This document shows, in pieces, positions 17,857 through 27,098 of a stretch of 64,000 bases of DNA. The notes under the pieces were generated by a model. The model worked only from the letters and a program-made list of their open reading frames with translations. It did no database searches and had not been told where the DNA came from. Positions within the stretch are counted from its first letter, which is position 1. Every line of letters begins with the position of its first letter. Both the position numbers and the translations under genes were made by a program. Origin of the DNA: Paenibacillus macerans (GTDB taxonomy: Bacteria > Bacillota > Bacilli > Paenibacillales > Paenibacillaceae); NCBI RefSeq assembly GCF_023715465.1, contig NZ_JAMBOE010000001.1:186001-250000 (forward strand), in the 5' to 3' direction.

Positions 17857-18441
17857 TTATCTCCATATCCCCAATATCTCTATCGCCGAAAAAACCAATA
17901 ATACCGCTAAAGTGATGTTGGCAACCTTTTGATATTTTTGCAAAAAACGATGAAGTATTCTGCCAAAAAACGCCCATGTGACGAATGCCAAAAAAGCAAT
18001 CACCGTGATCGCCAGGACAAAGGCAAATATCATCAGCGAAGACTTGTAATAGGGCATAACATAGCTCGGAATCACCGTCATTGTAAATAACCAAGTCTTG
18101 GGATTTACGAATTGCATCACAAATCCGGACCTGAATGTAGCCGCTTGTGTGACTGAATCTTCCGACAGATTCATTTTGTACACTTGATAGGCAAGATAAA
18201 GCATATACATGCACCCTATAATCTGCATCACCAGCAAAATCTTCGGTACGATGTTTGCAATTAAGCCGTTTAAAACGGCGGAAGCGGCAAGCAGCATGCA
18301 AAAGGCGACAGTCGCCCCCCATATATATCGAAAGGACTCTTTTAGTCTAGCATGATGGGCTATCGATAAGATAGCAATATTCGTCGGCCCCGGCGTAAAA
18401 GTAGCAATAACGCAATACGTCAGAAAAGAAATGAAGCTCAT
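17857..18441 (-). CDS. LysE/RhtB-family amino-acid exporter
   Basis: About six membrane helices with the family signature ATFTPGPTNIAILS near the N-terminus. The ORF can be extended six codons upstream, but GGAGGT lies six bases before the ATG at 18441, giving 194 residues, normal for the family. It should export an amino acid or related metabolite. The AraC-family gene immediately downstream is probably its regulator. Confidence 0.9.
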   Translation of the reverse strand: MSFISFLTYCVIATFTPGPTNIAILSIAHHARLKESFRYIWGATVAFCMLLAASAVLNGLIANIVPKILLVMQIIGCMYMLYLAYQVYKMNLSEDSVTQAATFRSGFVMQFVNPKTWLFTMTVIPSYVMPYYKSSLMIFAFVLAITVIAFLAFVTWAFFGRILHRFLQKYQKVANITLAVLLVFSAIEILGIWR

Positions 18442-18619
18442 CAAGATACCTCCATGCATTTAATACATGCATGTTACACTCTCCGCTTCATGCCGGTATA
18501 GTACGATATTGCAGGGTTAGTAACGCCTCCGCCATTCTGTCTCCCCCGCCCGCTATGTCGCTGGCAAACAGGTCTTCGCCAAATTTTCGCCTGGCAGATC
18601 ATGCAACTATTCTATCCGA

Positions 18620-19615
18620 ACGCGCTGGGGCGACAACTACGGCAACCGCGTGGACCGTTTTCTCGCCGGCGTAGCTTATCTGGACGGCGTCCATCCGAGC
18701 ATCATTATGGCGCGCGGTTATTACACGCGTACGGTCGTGGTCGCGTTCAACTGGAACGGCAGCACTTTGACGCGGAAATGGACGTTCGACAGCAATAGCT
18801 CCACCAATCCGGGAACGGCCGGCCAGGGCAACCACAGCTTAAGCGTGGCCGACGTGGACGGCGACGGCAAGGATGAAATCGTCTACGGCGCCTTAACCAT
18901 CGACGATAACGGAGCCAGGCTGTACAACACGGGACTGGGGCATGGAGACGCGCTGCATGTGGGAGATTTAAATCCGAATCGTTCCGGGCTGGAGGTTTTT
19001 AAGGTCATGGAAAATACCAGCTCCCCTTACGGTGCCGCCGTGTGGGATGCCGCGACCGGGCAAGTGCTGTGGGGCGTTCATACCGGCAAAGATACCGGGC
19101 GGGGCATGTCCGCCGACATCGATCCGAATTACCCCGGAGAAGAAGTATGGGCCAGCGGCGGAATTGGCTTATATTCCATAACAGGCAGCAAAATCAGCAG
19201 TTCAACGCCTTCGATTAACTTCGGCATCTGGTGGGACGGCGATCTGTCCCGGGAACTGCTCGACGGCGTCAAGATCGACAAATGGAATTACTCCAGCAAC
19301 TCCATGTACAATCTGCTAACCGGATCCGGCGTTGCTTCCAACAAGGGCACCAAGGCCACACCAACCCTGCAGGCCGATCTGCTTGGCGACTGGCGTGAGG
19401 AAGTGATCTGGCGTAAATCCGACAACACCGCGCTGCGGATTTATACCACCACGGATGTCACCAGCCACAAAATTTACACCCTGATGCACGATCCGGTGTA
19501 CCGGCTCAGCATCGCCTGGCAAAATGTCGCCTACAACCAGCCGCCGCATCCCGGATTTTTCCTCGGTAACGGCATGGGCCCCGTCACGAAACCGAATATT
19601 TATGTTGTGCCGTAA
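18620..19615 (+). pseudogene. 5'-truncated rhamnogalacturonan lyase (PL11, YesW-like)
   Basis: The frame reads RWGDNYGNRVDRFLAGVAYLDG and continues with DVDGDGKDEI calcium-binding-like repeats and GLGHGDALHVGDLNPN, all typical of the C-terminal part of PL11 rhamnogalacturonan lyases. Family members are about 600 residues; only about 330 remain. The N-terminal half, signal peptide and part of the propeller are missing, and homology begins abruptly near 18620. No good ribosome site precedes the GTG at 18650. The remaining frame has no internal stops, so the truncation looks recent. It retains its terminator. Confidence 0.85.
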
Positions 19616-19624
19616 ATAGGCAAA

Positions 19625-19651
19625 AAGCCGGGGCGCCACGCGCTCCGGCTT
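19625..19651 (+). terminator. terminator of the truncated PL11 gene
   Basis: An AAGCCGG/CCGGCTT hairpin with an extra GCGC stem lies 10 bp after the stop codon and is followed by a poor T tract. It could also serve the convergent acyltransferase gene. Confidence 0.65.
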
Positions 19652-19669
19652 ACATTAAAGTTGATTTCC

Positions 19670-21013
19670 TTATGAAGGGGACAAGGAAATTGCCGCCGGT
19701 TCTTGAGCAGCCAGCTCCGGCCGCTTGGCAGGCAACAAATTTTCCGTCGCCAAGATTTGATCAAAAAGGCCAAAAACTTCTTCCGGATCGTAAAGATTTT
19801 CGAGGACGCTGACTTCCGCCATTAAACGCCCCGAAAACGTAGCCATGGTGAGCAGCAGAGACTGATTTTTAATCGAAAAATACATGGAATCCATCCATTC
19901 CTCCATCAGCGGATCGGCGATCACCCCCAGGTTGGACAAGGTGATGGAAAAGTCCCACAGAGGGTACCTTTCAGGCATCGGTTTCAAGGTCAGCTCCAGG
20001 CACTGTTTTTTATATTTCCGATAGGAATGGGTCAGCGAAGCCACGGACAACGCCAGCGCATAAGGAACTCCCCTTTTGAACCATTTGAACGTTGATTTCA
20101 CCTGTTTCTCCAAATTACCGCCCCGGAAAAATTGCATGGGCAGGCTGGCAACGTGGTTGCCGCACATCGTCTCCGGCGAATAGTTGTTCAGCGGCTGCAG
20201 GTCCATCGGCATAGAGACCAGCACACGCCGTTTTCCGGGGGCATGCTGCAAAAAACCGTCGGTTAATCGGCAGCAGATATATTCGGTTAATGTCATTTTT
20301 TTACTTTTGCATTGCCGTAAAATTTCCCCGGTCTCTTCCGGGCTGAAGCAATACGCCTTTTTGACGTGTCTTCCGCCTGGCTCCGGCTTTCTGCCGTGAC
20401 TCAGATCCACGGTTTTGCCGCGGCCTTCCGCTTTGCTCATCACCTTGAACAGAAGACCTATCACAAAAACCGGCATCCATAAAAAAGCGGACATCCGTTT
20501 TTTGATCCGCAGCAGCCGGTCTCTATGGCCCGAGCTCTCCGCCGCCCTTTCGAGCGGCTTGGGCTCCGTCTCCGCCGCCCCGGCATAATATTCCAGCCAG
20601 CGCTTAATCCAATAAACCAGGCTCCGCCCGTTGGCCAACGCATGGTTCATCGCGAAGATCAACCTAAATTCATCGAGGCGGAAAATACGAAACGGCAGCC
20701 TGGTATTGGTAGGATCGTATTGGGCCAGCGCCTCTTCCTCCGTAAAAAAACGGGAAAGCCTCATCTTTTCGAGCAACAGCAAACACTCCAGTTCTTCCGG
20801 CGAAAAACGTCCCCATTCAAACATGTCTTTTTCGGATGATTCCACCCTTTTGGATTGCAGCAAAGGATGATTCATAATCAGCAAACGGTAGCTGGAACTC
20901 AGCTTTTCGGCGTCGATTTTCCGCTTAAACGCGACCGTTGCGATCATGCTGTTGGCTGACATAAATTGCTCCGTTCCGAAAAAGTAAGTACTGGCCAATT
21001 TGATGACATCCAT
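19670..21013 (-). CDS. condensation-domain-like acyltransferase
   Basis: A 447-residue protein of the chloramphenicol-acetyltransferase/condensation superfamily (alcohol acetyltransferase or PapA5-like). A degenerate active-site motif NHALANGRS (about residues 146-154) replaces HHxxxDG: the catalytic His is present and the Asp is Asn. The NYSPETMCGNH and DFSITLSNLG segments match the second half of the fold. It follows the NRPS gene by 30 bp on the same strand, so the pair is an operon. It may acylate the NRPS product or a carrier-bound intermediate. Function is inferred from context. Confidence 0.75.
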   Translation of the reverse strand: MDVIKLASTYFFGTEQFMSANSMIATVAFKRKIDAEKLSSSYRLLIMNHPLLQSKRVESSEKDMFEWGRFSPEELECLLLLEKMRLSRFFTEEEALAQYDPTNTRLPFRIFRLDEFRLIFAMNHALANGRSLVYWIKRWLEYYAGAAETEPKPLERAAESSGHRDRLLRIKKRMSAFLWMPVFVIGLLFKVMSKAEGRGKTVDLSHGRKPEPGGRHVKKAYCFSPEETGEILRQCKSKKMTLTEYICCRLTDGFLQHAPGKRRVLVSMPMDLQPLNNYSPETMCGNHVASLPMQFFRGGNLEKQVKSTFKWFKRGVPYALALSVASLTHSYRKYKKQCLELTLKPMPERYPLWDFSITLSNLGVIADPLMEEWMDSMYFSIKNQSLLLTMATFSGRLMAEVSVLENLYDPEEVFGLFDQILATENLLPAKRPELAAQEPAAISLSPS

Positions 21014-21043
21014 CTTTCCGGTTCCTCCCCTACTGCCTTTTCT

Positions 21044-24000
21044 CTAGATAAACCCTACCTTTTTGCTATGCTCCATCATCAGCCTCACTTTTTGTACGTC
21101 CAGCCTGGACCAGGAAAACCCAAGCGCCTGCAAAAGACCGTCGGTTTTGCGGTTCATCAGCATAAACGACGTTTTGCTGGCCCCTTCAAAGAAAATGTTG
21201 GAGTGGACAAGAACCCGGGCAACCTCCTGCTGCGTCTCCGGTTCCTCGTATTTTTCAAACATGTATTCGCTAAAGTCGGCCACCGGCATCGTCCCGACAC
21301 GGACATCCGCTTGCTGCAACAGCTTGGCGAAGGCCGCCATACTCACCTGGTGACTGTTAAACAGATGATAGGTTTCATTGGCAAGATGTTTCCGGTCAAA
21401 CAGCAGGACAACCGCTTGGGCTACCTCATCCGCAAAGGAAAAGTTCATCGTTTTATCATGAATGGCCGGGAGCTGTCCAAGCTTGATCAGCGCTTTAATC
21501 AAGGAGTAAAACCCGTTATCCTCGATATTTTCTTGGAAAATCCCTGACTTGGAATCAAAAACGAGATTCCCGACTCTGAACACATTGGCTTCGATCCCTT
21601 GTTCCCTCGCGCTTAGAATCTCTTTCTCGGCTTCGAGCTTGGTCATCACGTAATAGTTGTCCGAGCTTTGGCCGACGTTGCAATCGTATTCGGTGAACAA
21701 GGCGCTGCTTTGGCCTTCAATCCATCCGCTCCCCACACTGGTCGTGGAAATGAAATTGTAAGCCTTCTTCTTCCCGGTGCCGGCAAATTGGAGCAGCCGT
21801 TCATTGCCCTCCACATTAACCGCATGAAAATCCGCGTAATTTCCAAAATGCTTCACGTTTGCCGCCGAGTTAATGATGACATCGATTTCGCCCGCCAAAT
21901 GTTCATAGCGCTCCAGGCTTAGTCCAAAGCGGTCCTGGGTTAAATCTCCCGAAAATGCACAGACTCTGTCCTCCCAGACGGGCTGCCCGCCACGATCAAG
22001 GCCAAAATGGAATTCCAGCTTCGCCCGCAGTCTTTCCAGCGCATTGCCGTCACACGTTGCCCGCACAGGCACATAAACCTTAAGGTCCGTATTTTGCAGC
22101 AGTTGATGCAAAATGTGAATTCCCAGATACCCGGTTCCGCCGGCCAGAAGCACATGACGGTAGTTCGCCCGCTTGGAAAGATCAATCGTTTCGTATGCCT
22201 GATTTTTCATCCGGTATTCTCTTAGCCTGCTGCGTATTTTGGCGTCAAAAACCGCGGTGCTTCTTTCCCGGGCCGTTGCCGCTTCATTTACGGCGTTCAC
22301 GATTTGTCGTAATCTGTCTTTGGAGTGTTTGATGTGATCCGCCAAGGCACGTATCGTCGGATATTGAAAAATATCGTTGATGCCTACTTCAAAATCGAGC
22401 GCCAGCCGCGAGACGGCCTGAATCGCCTTAATCGAATTGCCGCCAAGCCTGAAGAAATGCTCATCGATTGCAATCGGTTCAATGCCGAGAATCTCCTGCC
22501 AAACCTGCTGGATTTTCAGCTCAGTTTCATTTCTTGGGCTGCCGCCCACCCCGCCTTCTCTCTGCCATTCGGGTTCGGGCAGCGCTTTGCGGTCGATCTT
22601 TCCGCTCGGCGACAGCGGCATGGACTCCAGCCGCATAAAGCTCGCCGGCACCATGTATTCGGGCAACTCCTGCAGCAGCAACTCCCGCAGTTCTTCCGCT
22701 CCCGGTTCGCCCTCCGCCGTATAATACGCCGCCAGATATTTCTCGCCGCGCTTATCTTCCCGGGCGATCACCACCGCCTCCCGCACCCGCGGATGCTTCA
22801 GCAGCCCTGCCTCGATCTCGCCCAGCTCAATCCGGAAGCCGCGGATTTTCACCTGATCGTCGATCCGGCCGAGGAATTCAAAGTTCCCGTCCGCCAGCCA
22901 ACGCACCAAATCGCCCGTCCGGTACAGCTTCTCCCCCGCTTCATAGGGATTCGGCACGAACTTCTCCGCCGTCAGCTCCGGCCGGTGCAAATACCCTCGG
23001 GCCAGCCCGTCTCCGGCAATGCACATTTCCCCCGCCGCGCCCAGCGGCAGCAGCTTTTGCCGGCCGTCCAAAACATAGACCCGCGTATTGTCGATCGGTT
23101 TGCCGATCGGTACCGACGGATAGTTCATCTCCTCGTCCCGGTAGGTCCATGCGGTGGCGATGACGCTCGACTCGCTCGGCCCGTAAGCGTTCATATACTC
23201 CACCCGGTCCTTCCACCGCGCGACCAGCGGTTTGGTGATCGCCGATCCCCCGGTCACCAGTTTTTTCAGCGCCGGCAGCGCGTCCGGCTCCAGCCCCGCC
23301 AGATACGTCGGCGGAAGCAGGGCGATCGTAATTTCGTTTTCGTTCACGAAGGCGGCGAAATCATTCAGGTTGTTGATGATATCCCGCGATACGAGATACA
23401 GCGTTCCCCCTCCCAGCAGGATCGTGAACATTTCCCACACCGAAGCGTCAAACGAACTGCTGGCAAACTGCAGCATCCGGTCCGCACTGTCCACGCCCCA
23501 TTTTTCCTGGAAAAAGTGTTGAAGGTTGATCACGCCCCGGTGTCCGACCATGACTCCTTTCGGTTTCCCGGTCGAGCCCGAGGTATAGATGATATAGGCC
23601 AAATCCTCCGGCTTGTTGACCGGCTGCGGATTGGCGGCGCGATCGGCTCCGCCGTTCTGGCCGCTATCCCCACTGGCCCCGTCCAAATTCACGCTCTGCC
23701 CCCGATAGGCGCTAAGCTTGTCCCGCAGATGCTGATGGGTCAGCAGAATCGAAGCCCCGCTGTCCTCCAACATATACTGAATCCGTTCCTCCGGGTAATT
23801 CGGGTCTACGGGCAGGTAAGCGCCCCCGGCCTTCAGCGTGCCCAAAATGCCGATGACCATGTCCATGGAGCGCTCTGCCATGATAGCGACGATATCGTCC
23901 GGCTTCACGCCCCGCTCCCGGAGCGTTTTCGCCAGCCGGTTCGCCCGTTCGTTCAGCTCCCGGTAGGTCAGGGTTTGCCCGCCGAAGACTAGGGCCGGAT

Positions 24001-25450
24001 GATTAGACCTTTGTTCGACCCGTTTCTCAAACAGCCCGTGGATCGTTTGCTCCTTCGCGTATTCCGTCTCCGTGCGGTTGAAATCGCCAAGCAGCACGCG
24101 GCGTTCTTCCTCCGGCACGATTTCAATTTGCGAAATAAGAGCTTCACTTTGGTCCAACGCCTGAGCAAATAAATATTCAAAATGGCGAATGACGTTCTCA
24201 ATGGGGATGAATTTCTCAAAAGCCTGTATCCGATAGTCAAAATTTACGGTTACGTCGGCTTCACCTTCCTGCCCCCATATCAGCAGGGTAAGCGCGTTCC
24301 GTTCATGATGATGCGTCATGCTTACACTACGGGTTGCCGTCCCGGTAAAGGTTTTTCTCATTTCCTGTTCTTCGAAAGAAAGCGAGATATCAAACAGATT
24401 GCCTTTCTCACGGTTATTTTCGTAAACGGCCCTGTAGATTTCGCCGAAAGACATTTTTTGATGCCGGTAGCATTGCATAAGCTCACGTTTGATCAGCTTT
24501 ATCAGCTCTTTGAAGCTTACATCCTGCCCGGGGCTGATCCGCAGCGGAAGCACATTGGCGAAATGCCCCAGAGTCCGCTTATATTGCGCTTTGCTCCGAT
24601 TGAAAACCGGGACCCCGATCACCATTTCGTCCCGCTGGCAAACCCGGCTGAAATAAAGGAACAGGGTGCCTAAAAAATAATGGAACGATGAGCAGCCTTC
24701 CGCTTTGCAAAACTCCATCATGCGTTCGTATAACGCCTTGTTTATCGTTAAAGTGCGCCGATCGCTCCAAACAGTATCGGCATCTCCCTCTGCGTTGTCC
24801 ACCCCTTCGCTCATGAGAGGCTCCGGAACGGTCCGGTATTTGTCCTGCCAGAACTCCCTGTCTTTAATAAAGGCCGGAGAATGCAAATAATTTTGATTAT
24901 CGGCAATGAAATCGGTATAGGAATAAGCGGCCTTGCTTAATTCGCCGGTTCCTAGCATCAATTCGTTGTAATTGTCAATGAGTCCACTGACGAGGAGAGC
25001 AAACCCCCAGCCATCAATCACGAGATGATACACTTTCAGCAAAATAAAATATGTATTCGAGTCGCCTTTCAAAATAGCAAACTGAAAATAATCGTCTTCC
25101 GGTTGAAAAGGTTTGAGAAATTCCGTTTTCATCCAATGCATGCAATAAGCGTTTGGATTTTCCTTGAGCGAAAAATCATGAACGGGAACCTCATATTTAA
25201 CGTCCGGCTGAATGGTTAAAAAGGGTTCCCCTTTCTTCTCGATGACACGCGTTCTGAGAGAATCGTGTTGTCCGATCAATAGTTGCAAAGACTCCTTAAT
25301 GACAGAACAATCCGGATTTCCTTTTATCTCAATATACCCGCCTAGATTATAAATCGGTTTGCCGGGGTACATGCACTGTTCGAACCAAATGTCTTTCTGA
25401 TAGGAGCTTAACGGATACTCAGTGATACGATCCGTACTTGTTTTCATCAT
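21044..25450 (-). CDS. single-module NRPS with terminal thioester reductase (C-A-PCP-R)
   Basis: 1468 residues. The condensation domain (about 1-440) has YHLVIDG with His142 and Asp146. The adenylation domain (about 460-960) has YTSGSTGKPKG near 620, NAYGPSE and GKIDRKALP. The carrier protein (about 980-1050) has GGNS near residue 1006, where Ser takes phosphopantetheine. The NAD(P)H reductase (about 1095-1460) has GGTGYLG and a catalytic YYVMTK. Alignment by eye to GrsA gives specificity residues D-A-W-L-V-G-A-V-I-K, suggesting a hydrophobic amino acid. A starter C domain should acylate that residue and the reductase would release an aldehyde or alcohol. No PPTase, thioesterase or exporter is adjacent. 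Confidence 0.93.
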   Translation of the reverse strand: MMKTSTDRITEYPLSSYQKDIWFEQCMYPGKPIYNLGGYIEIKGNPDCSVIKESLQLLIGQHDSLRTRVIEKKGEPFLTIQPDVKYEVPVHDFSLKENPNAYCMHWMKTEFLKPFQPEDDYFQFAILKGDSNTYFILLKVYHLVIDGWGFALLVSGLIDNYNELMLGTGELSKAAYSYTDFIADNQNYLHSPAFIKDREFWQDKYRTVPEPLMSEGVDNAEGDADTVWSDRRTLTINKALYERMMEFCKAEGCSSFHYFLGTLFLYFSRVCQRDEMVIGVPVFNRSKAQYKRTLGHFANVLPLRISPGQDVSFKELIKLIKRELMQCYRHQKMSFGEIYRAVYENNREKGNLFDISLSFEEQEMRKTFTGTATRSVSMTHHHERNALTLLIWGQEGEADVTVNFDYRIQAFEKFIPIENVIRHFEYLFAQALDQSEALISQIEIVPEEERRVLLGDFNRTETEYAKEQTIHGLFEKRVEQRSNHPALVFGGQTLTYRELNERANRLAKTLRERGVKPDDIVAIMAERSMDMVIGILGTLKAGGAYLPVDPNYPEERIQYMLEDSGASILLTHQHLRDKLSAYRGQSVNLDGASGDSGQNGGADRAANPQPVNKPEDLAYIIYTSGSTGKPKGVMVGHRGVINLQHFFQEKWGVDSADRMLQFASSSFDASVWEMFTILLGGGTLYLVSRDIINNLNDFAAFVNENEITIALLPPTYLAGLEPDALPALKKLVTGGSAITKPLVARWKDRVEYMNAYGPSESSVIATAWTYRDEEMNYPSVPIGKPIDNTRVYVLDGRQKLLPLGAAGEMCIAGDGLARGYLHRPELTAEKFVPNPYEAGEKLYRTGDLVRWLADGNFEFLGRIDDQVKIRGFRIELGEIEAGLLKHPRVREAVVIAREDKRGEKYLAAYYTAEGEPGAEELRELLLQELPEYMVPASFMRLESMPLSPSGKIDRKALPEPEWQREGGVGGSPRNETELKIQQVWQEILGIEPIAIDEHFFRLGGNSIKAIQAVSRLALDFEVGINDIFQYPTIRALADHIKHSKDRLRQIVNAVNEAATARERSTAVFDAKIRSRLREYRMKNQAYETIDLSKRANYRHVLLAGGTGYLGIHILHQLLQNTDLKVYVPVRATCDGNALERLRAKLEFHFGLDRGGQPVWEDRVCAFSGDLTQDRFGLSLERYEHLAGEIDVIINSAANVKHFGNYADFHAVNVEGNERLLQFAGTGKKKAYNFISTTSVGSGWIEGQSSALFTEYDCNVGQSSDNYYVMTKLEAEKEILSAREQGIEANVFRVGNLVFDSKSGIFQENIEDNGFYSLIKALIKLGQLPAIHDKTMNFSFADEVAQAVVLLFDRKHLANETYHLFNSHQVSMAAFAKLLQQADVRVGTMPVADFSEYMFEKYEEPETQQEVARVLVHSNIFFEGASKTSFMLMNRKTDGLLQALGFSWSRLDVQKVRLMMEHSKKVGFI

Positions 25451-25675
25451 TCATTCCCCCTTGTCGTTTAGCATGTCAAGCTCCCGATTTTCCCGCTGAA
25501 AATAAAGAAAGCCTATCCCCGTATAAAGGCACAGGAACAGACTTAGACTCCATCTTGTTTCCTTCGGCAACCTGGCAATCATGGCTGTTATACACAACTT
25601 TAGACCCATGGCTTTGTGTCCACCACTTTCGAGGTGTTTACGATTAAACGGGAAAATAAGTAAATTGCTATTCAT
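25451..25675 (-). CDS. possible small leader ORF before the NRPS
   Basis: A 74-codon frame with one hydrophobic stretch (SLSLFLCLYTGIGFLYF) ends in TGA immediately followed by the NRPS ATG. The tail of this ORF supplies the GGGGGAA Shine-Dalgarno for the NRPS. No good ribosome site precedes its own starts, so it may be untranslated leader. If translated, it would be a small membrane peptide coupled to the NRPS. Confidence 0.3.
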   Translation of the reverse strand: MNSNLLIFPFNRKHLESGGHKAMGLKLCITAMIARLPKETRWSLSLFLCLYTGIGFLYFQRENRELDMLNDKGE

Positions 25676-25766
25676 TTTTGAGCGTGTGCCGATTGGATAC
25701 TTCTAAGATATATTACCTATAACCCCCTCACATCCCTAAAACTATTTTCATTTCCTAAAACACCCT

Positions 25767-25772
25767 ATTATA
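25767..25772 (-). promoter_or_regulatory. probable -10 (TATAAT) of the NRPS operon
   Basis: A consensus TATAAT on the minus strand about 315 bp upstream of the NRPS start. The matching -35 position reads AGAAAA, far from TTGACA, so activation by a factor bound at the upstream repeats is likely. Confidence 0.45.
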
Positions 25773-25786
25773 ACTAGTTTTACAAG

Positions 25787-25826
25787 TATTTTTCTACTTT
25801 TTTCTACCTTTTTCTACTTTTTTCTA
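25787..25826. repeat. four 10-bp tandem repeats upstream of the NRPS promoter
   Basis: Four consecutive 10-bp units read TATTTTTCTA, CTTTTTTCTA, CCTTTTTCTA, CTTTTTTCTA (minus strand: TAGAAAAAAG-like). The exact 10-bp period puts an A/T tract on the same DNA face each turn. The array runs from the -35 to about -75, suggesting bent DNA, an UP element or a tandem activator site. Confidence 0.7.
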
Positions 25827-25868
25827 TTCAATCTCGGTCAAACGTACCGGAAAACTATTTTTCTCAGG

Positions 25869-26858
25869 TTATTTCATTTTCAGCACCTGTTTGGAAACAC
25901 GACTAACCAGCTCAAGCTCACCAGCCGTCAAAGTAAACCGCATCGCCTTCGCATTTCCTAAAGCATGATGCACTTTTGATGCCCCTGGAATCGCAAATAC
26001 GTTCTCTTCGTGAGCGTTAATCAACCAATTCAAAGCAATCTGCGTTGGCGATACGTCATACTGCCGAGCCAACTGGGCAAGTGTCTCAATCAGTGGTCTT
26101 GATCTTTGCAGGCCCGATTCCCTAAACGCTGCAGTCCACTTGCGCGGACCCGTGATCGCCTTGACCAGAGACGGATTTTCATGGAATTTCCCGCTTAAGA
26201 TCCCCTGCTCCAGCGGAGAGTAAGCAATGATCGCCACACCGAGCTCTTTGGCCGTATCCAGAATTCCGTTCTGTTCGATTCTCCGGTCGAGAAGGCTGTA
26301 TTTCACCTGATTTGAAGTCAGGCGAAGACCATGCTCTCGCAGGACCTGATCGGCTTCCCGCATTTGTGCCGCGGAAAAGTTGCTGACACCCACATGCTTA
26401 ATTTTTCCCAGCTCGACTAATTTAGCCATTGCCTTCATCACGGCGCCGACCGATGAAAAGGAATAAGGCGAATGCACCTGATAAAGGTGAATCGTCCGCT
26501 GATGCAGCCGGCGGATTCGTTCATCAATCGTCGCGGGAATGCTGCTTGCGGTACGCAAGGCCGGCCACCATTTCGTAGCGATATGCGCCTGCTGCGCGAG
26601 CGGCCCGCCGAGCTCCCCGAGCGCGCCGGCCAGCAGTTCTTCAGACTGTCCCCCACCATATGCTTCGGCGGTATCAAACCAATTGATCCCGCCTTCCAAG
26701 CTGGTCTGTATGATTTGCCGCATTTCCTCCTTGCTTAGCGCCGGCCAAAATTTGCCAACCACTCCCTTTCCGTTGCTGAACTGCCAGCAGCCAAGCCCAA
26801 GCGGCGACAGCATTAAATCGGAGTTGCCCAGCTTGCGCAACCGCAGTGAATCTGTCAT
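25869..26858 (-). CDS. aldo/keto reductase
   Basis: A 329-residue AKR with the full catalytic set: Asp62 and Tyr67 (WFDTAEAYGGG), Lys96 (IATKWWP) and His129 (YQVHSP). It is an NADPH-dependent cytosolic carbonyl reductase. The open frame runs 80 codons further upstream, but those residues are not AKR-like; GGAAGGG precedes the ATG at 26858, giving the family's usual N-terminus. A 9-bp inverted repeat lies in the promoter. The substrate is unknown. Confidence 0.9.
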   Translation of the reverse strand: MTDSLRLRKLGNSDLMLSPLGLGCWQFSNGKGVVGKFWPALSKEEMRQIIQTSLEGGINWFDTAEAYGGGQSEELLAGALGELGGPLAQQAHIATKWWPALRTASSIPATIDERIRRLHQRTIHLYQVHSPYSFSSVGAVMKAMAKLVELGKIKHVGVSNFSAAQMREADQVLREHGLRLTSNQVKYSLLDRRIEQNGILDTAKELGVAIIAYSPLEQGILSGKFHENPSLVKAITGPRKWTAAFRESGLQRSRPLIETLAQLARQYDVSPTQIALNWLINAHEENVFAIPGASKVHHALGNAKAMRFTLTAGELELVSRVSKQVLKMK

Positions 26859-26913
26859 CGTTATCAGCCCTTCCAAAAAAAAGTTTACATCCAAATAATT
26901 TCCTGTTTGTTTA

Positions 26914-26952
26914 ATTATATAGTAAAACCTGTTATTACTTCCTGGTTTTACT
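26914..26952 (-). promoter_or_regulatory. aldo/keto reductase promoter with inverted-repeat operator
   Basis: TATAAT (26914-26919, minus strand) lies next to the perfect inverted repeat AGTAAAACC (26921-26929) / GGTTTTACT (26944-26952). The repeat fills the spacer and -35 region, where no TTGACA-like hexamer is found, so a regulator is expected to act here. Confidence 0.5.
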
Positions 26953-27045
26953 TGACATTTGTATACTTCGAGACAACGATAGGTGCTCGCCAGCCCCCGT
27001 TCGGGACTTTTCACCCTAGAGATGGGAACCCTGCTGAGCGAACTG

Positions 27046-27086
27046 CGAAAAGCCGGTGCGCAACCAAGTCGCGCACCGGCTTTTCG
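27046..27086. terminator. strong bidirectional terminator
   Basis: A perfect 16-bp hairpin (arms CGAAAAGCCGGTGCGC and GCGCACCGGCTTTTCG) has T tracts on both sides. It lies downstream of the minus-strand secreted-protein gene and of the 25-codon ORF. Confidence 0.85.
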
Positions 27087-27098
27087 TTTTAGAAACAA

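Noticed and set aside
18471-18674. 67-codon plus-strand frame before the PL11 remnant
   Set aside because: It overlaps the remnant in a different frame and does not resemble the missing N-terminal part of PL11; no evidence of a simple frameshift.
22325-23992. Long plus-strand frame (555 codons) opposite the NRPS
   Set aside because: It lies antisense to the well-supported A and PCP domains, has Arg/Pro-rich low-information sequence and no ribosome site; it is a by-product of GC-rich codons.
25787-25826. Tandem repeats considered as a CRISPR array
   Set aside because: Units are 10 bp, contiguous and without spacers, and no cas genes are present.
26859-27098. 80-codon N-terminal extension of the aldo/keto reductase
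   Set aside because: It spans the promoter, an inverted repeat and a terminator hairpin, and is unlike any AKR; the internal ATG has a good ribosome site.
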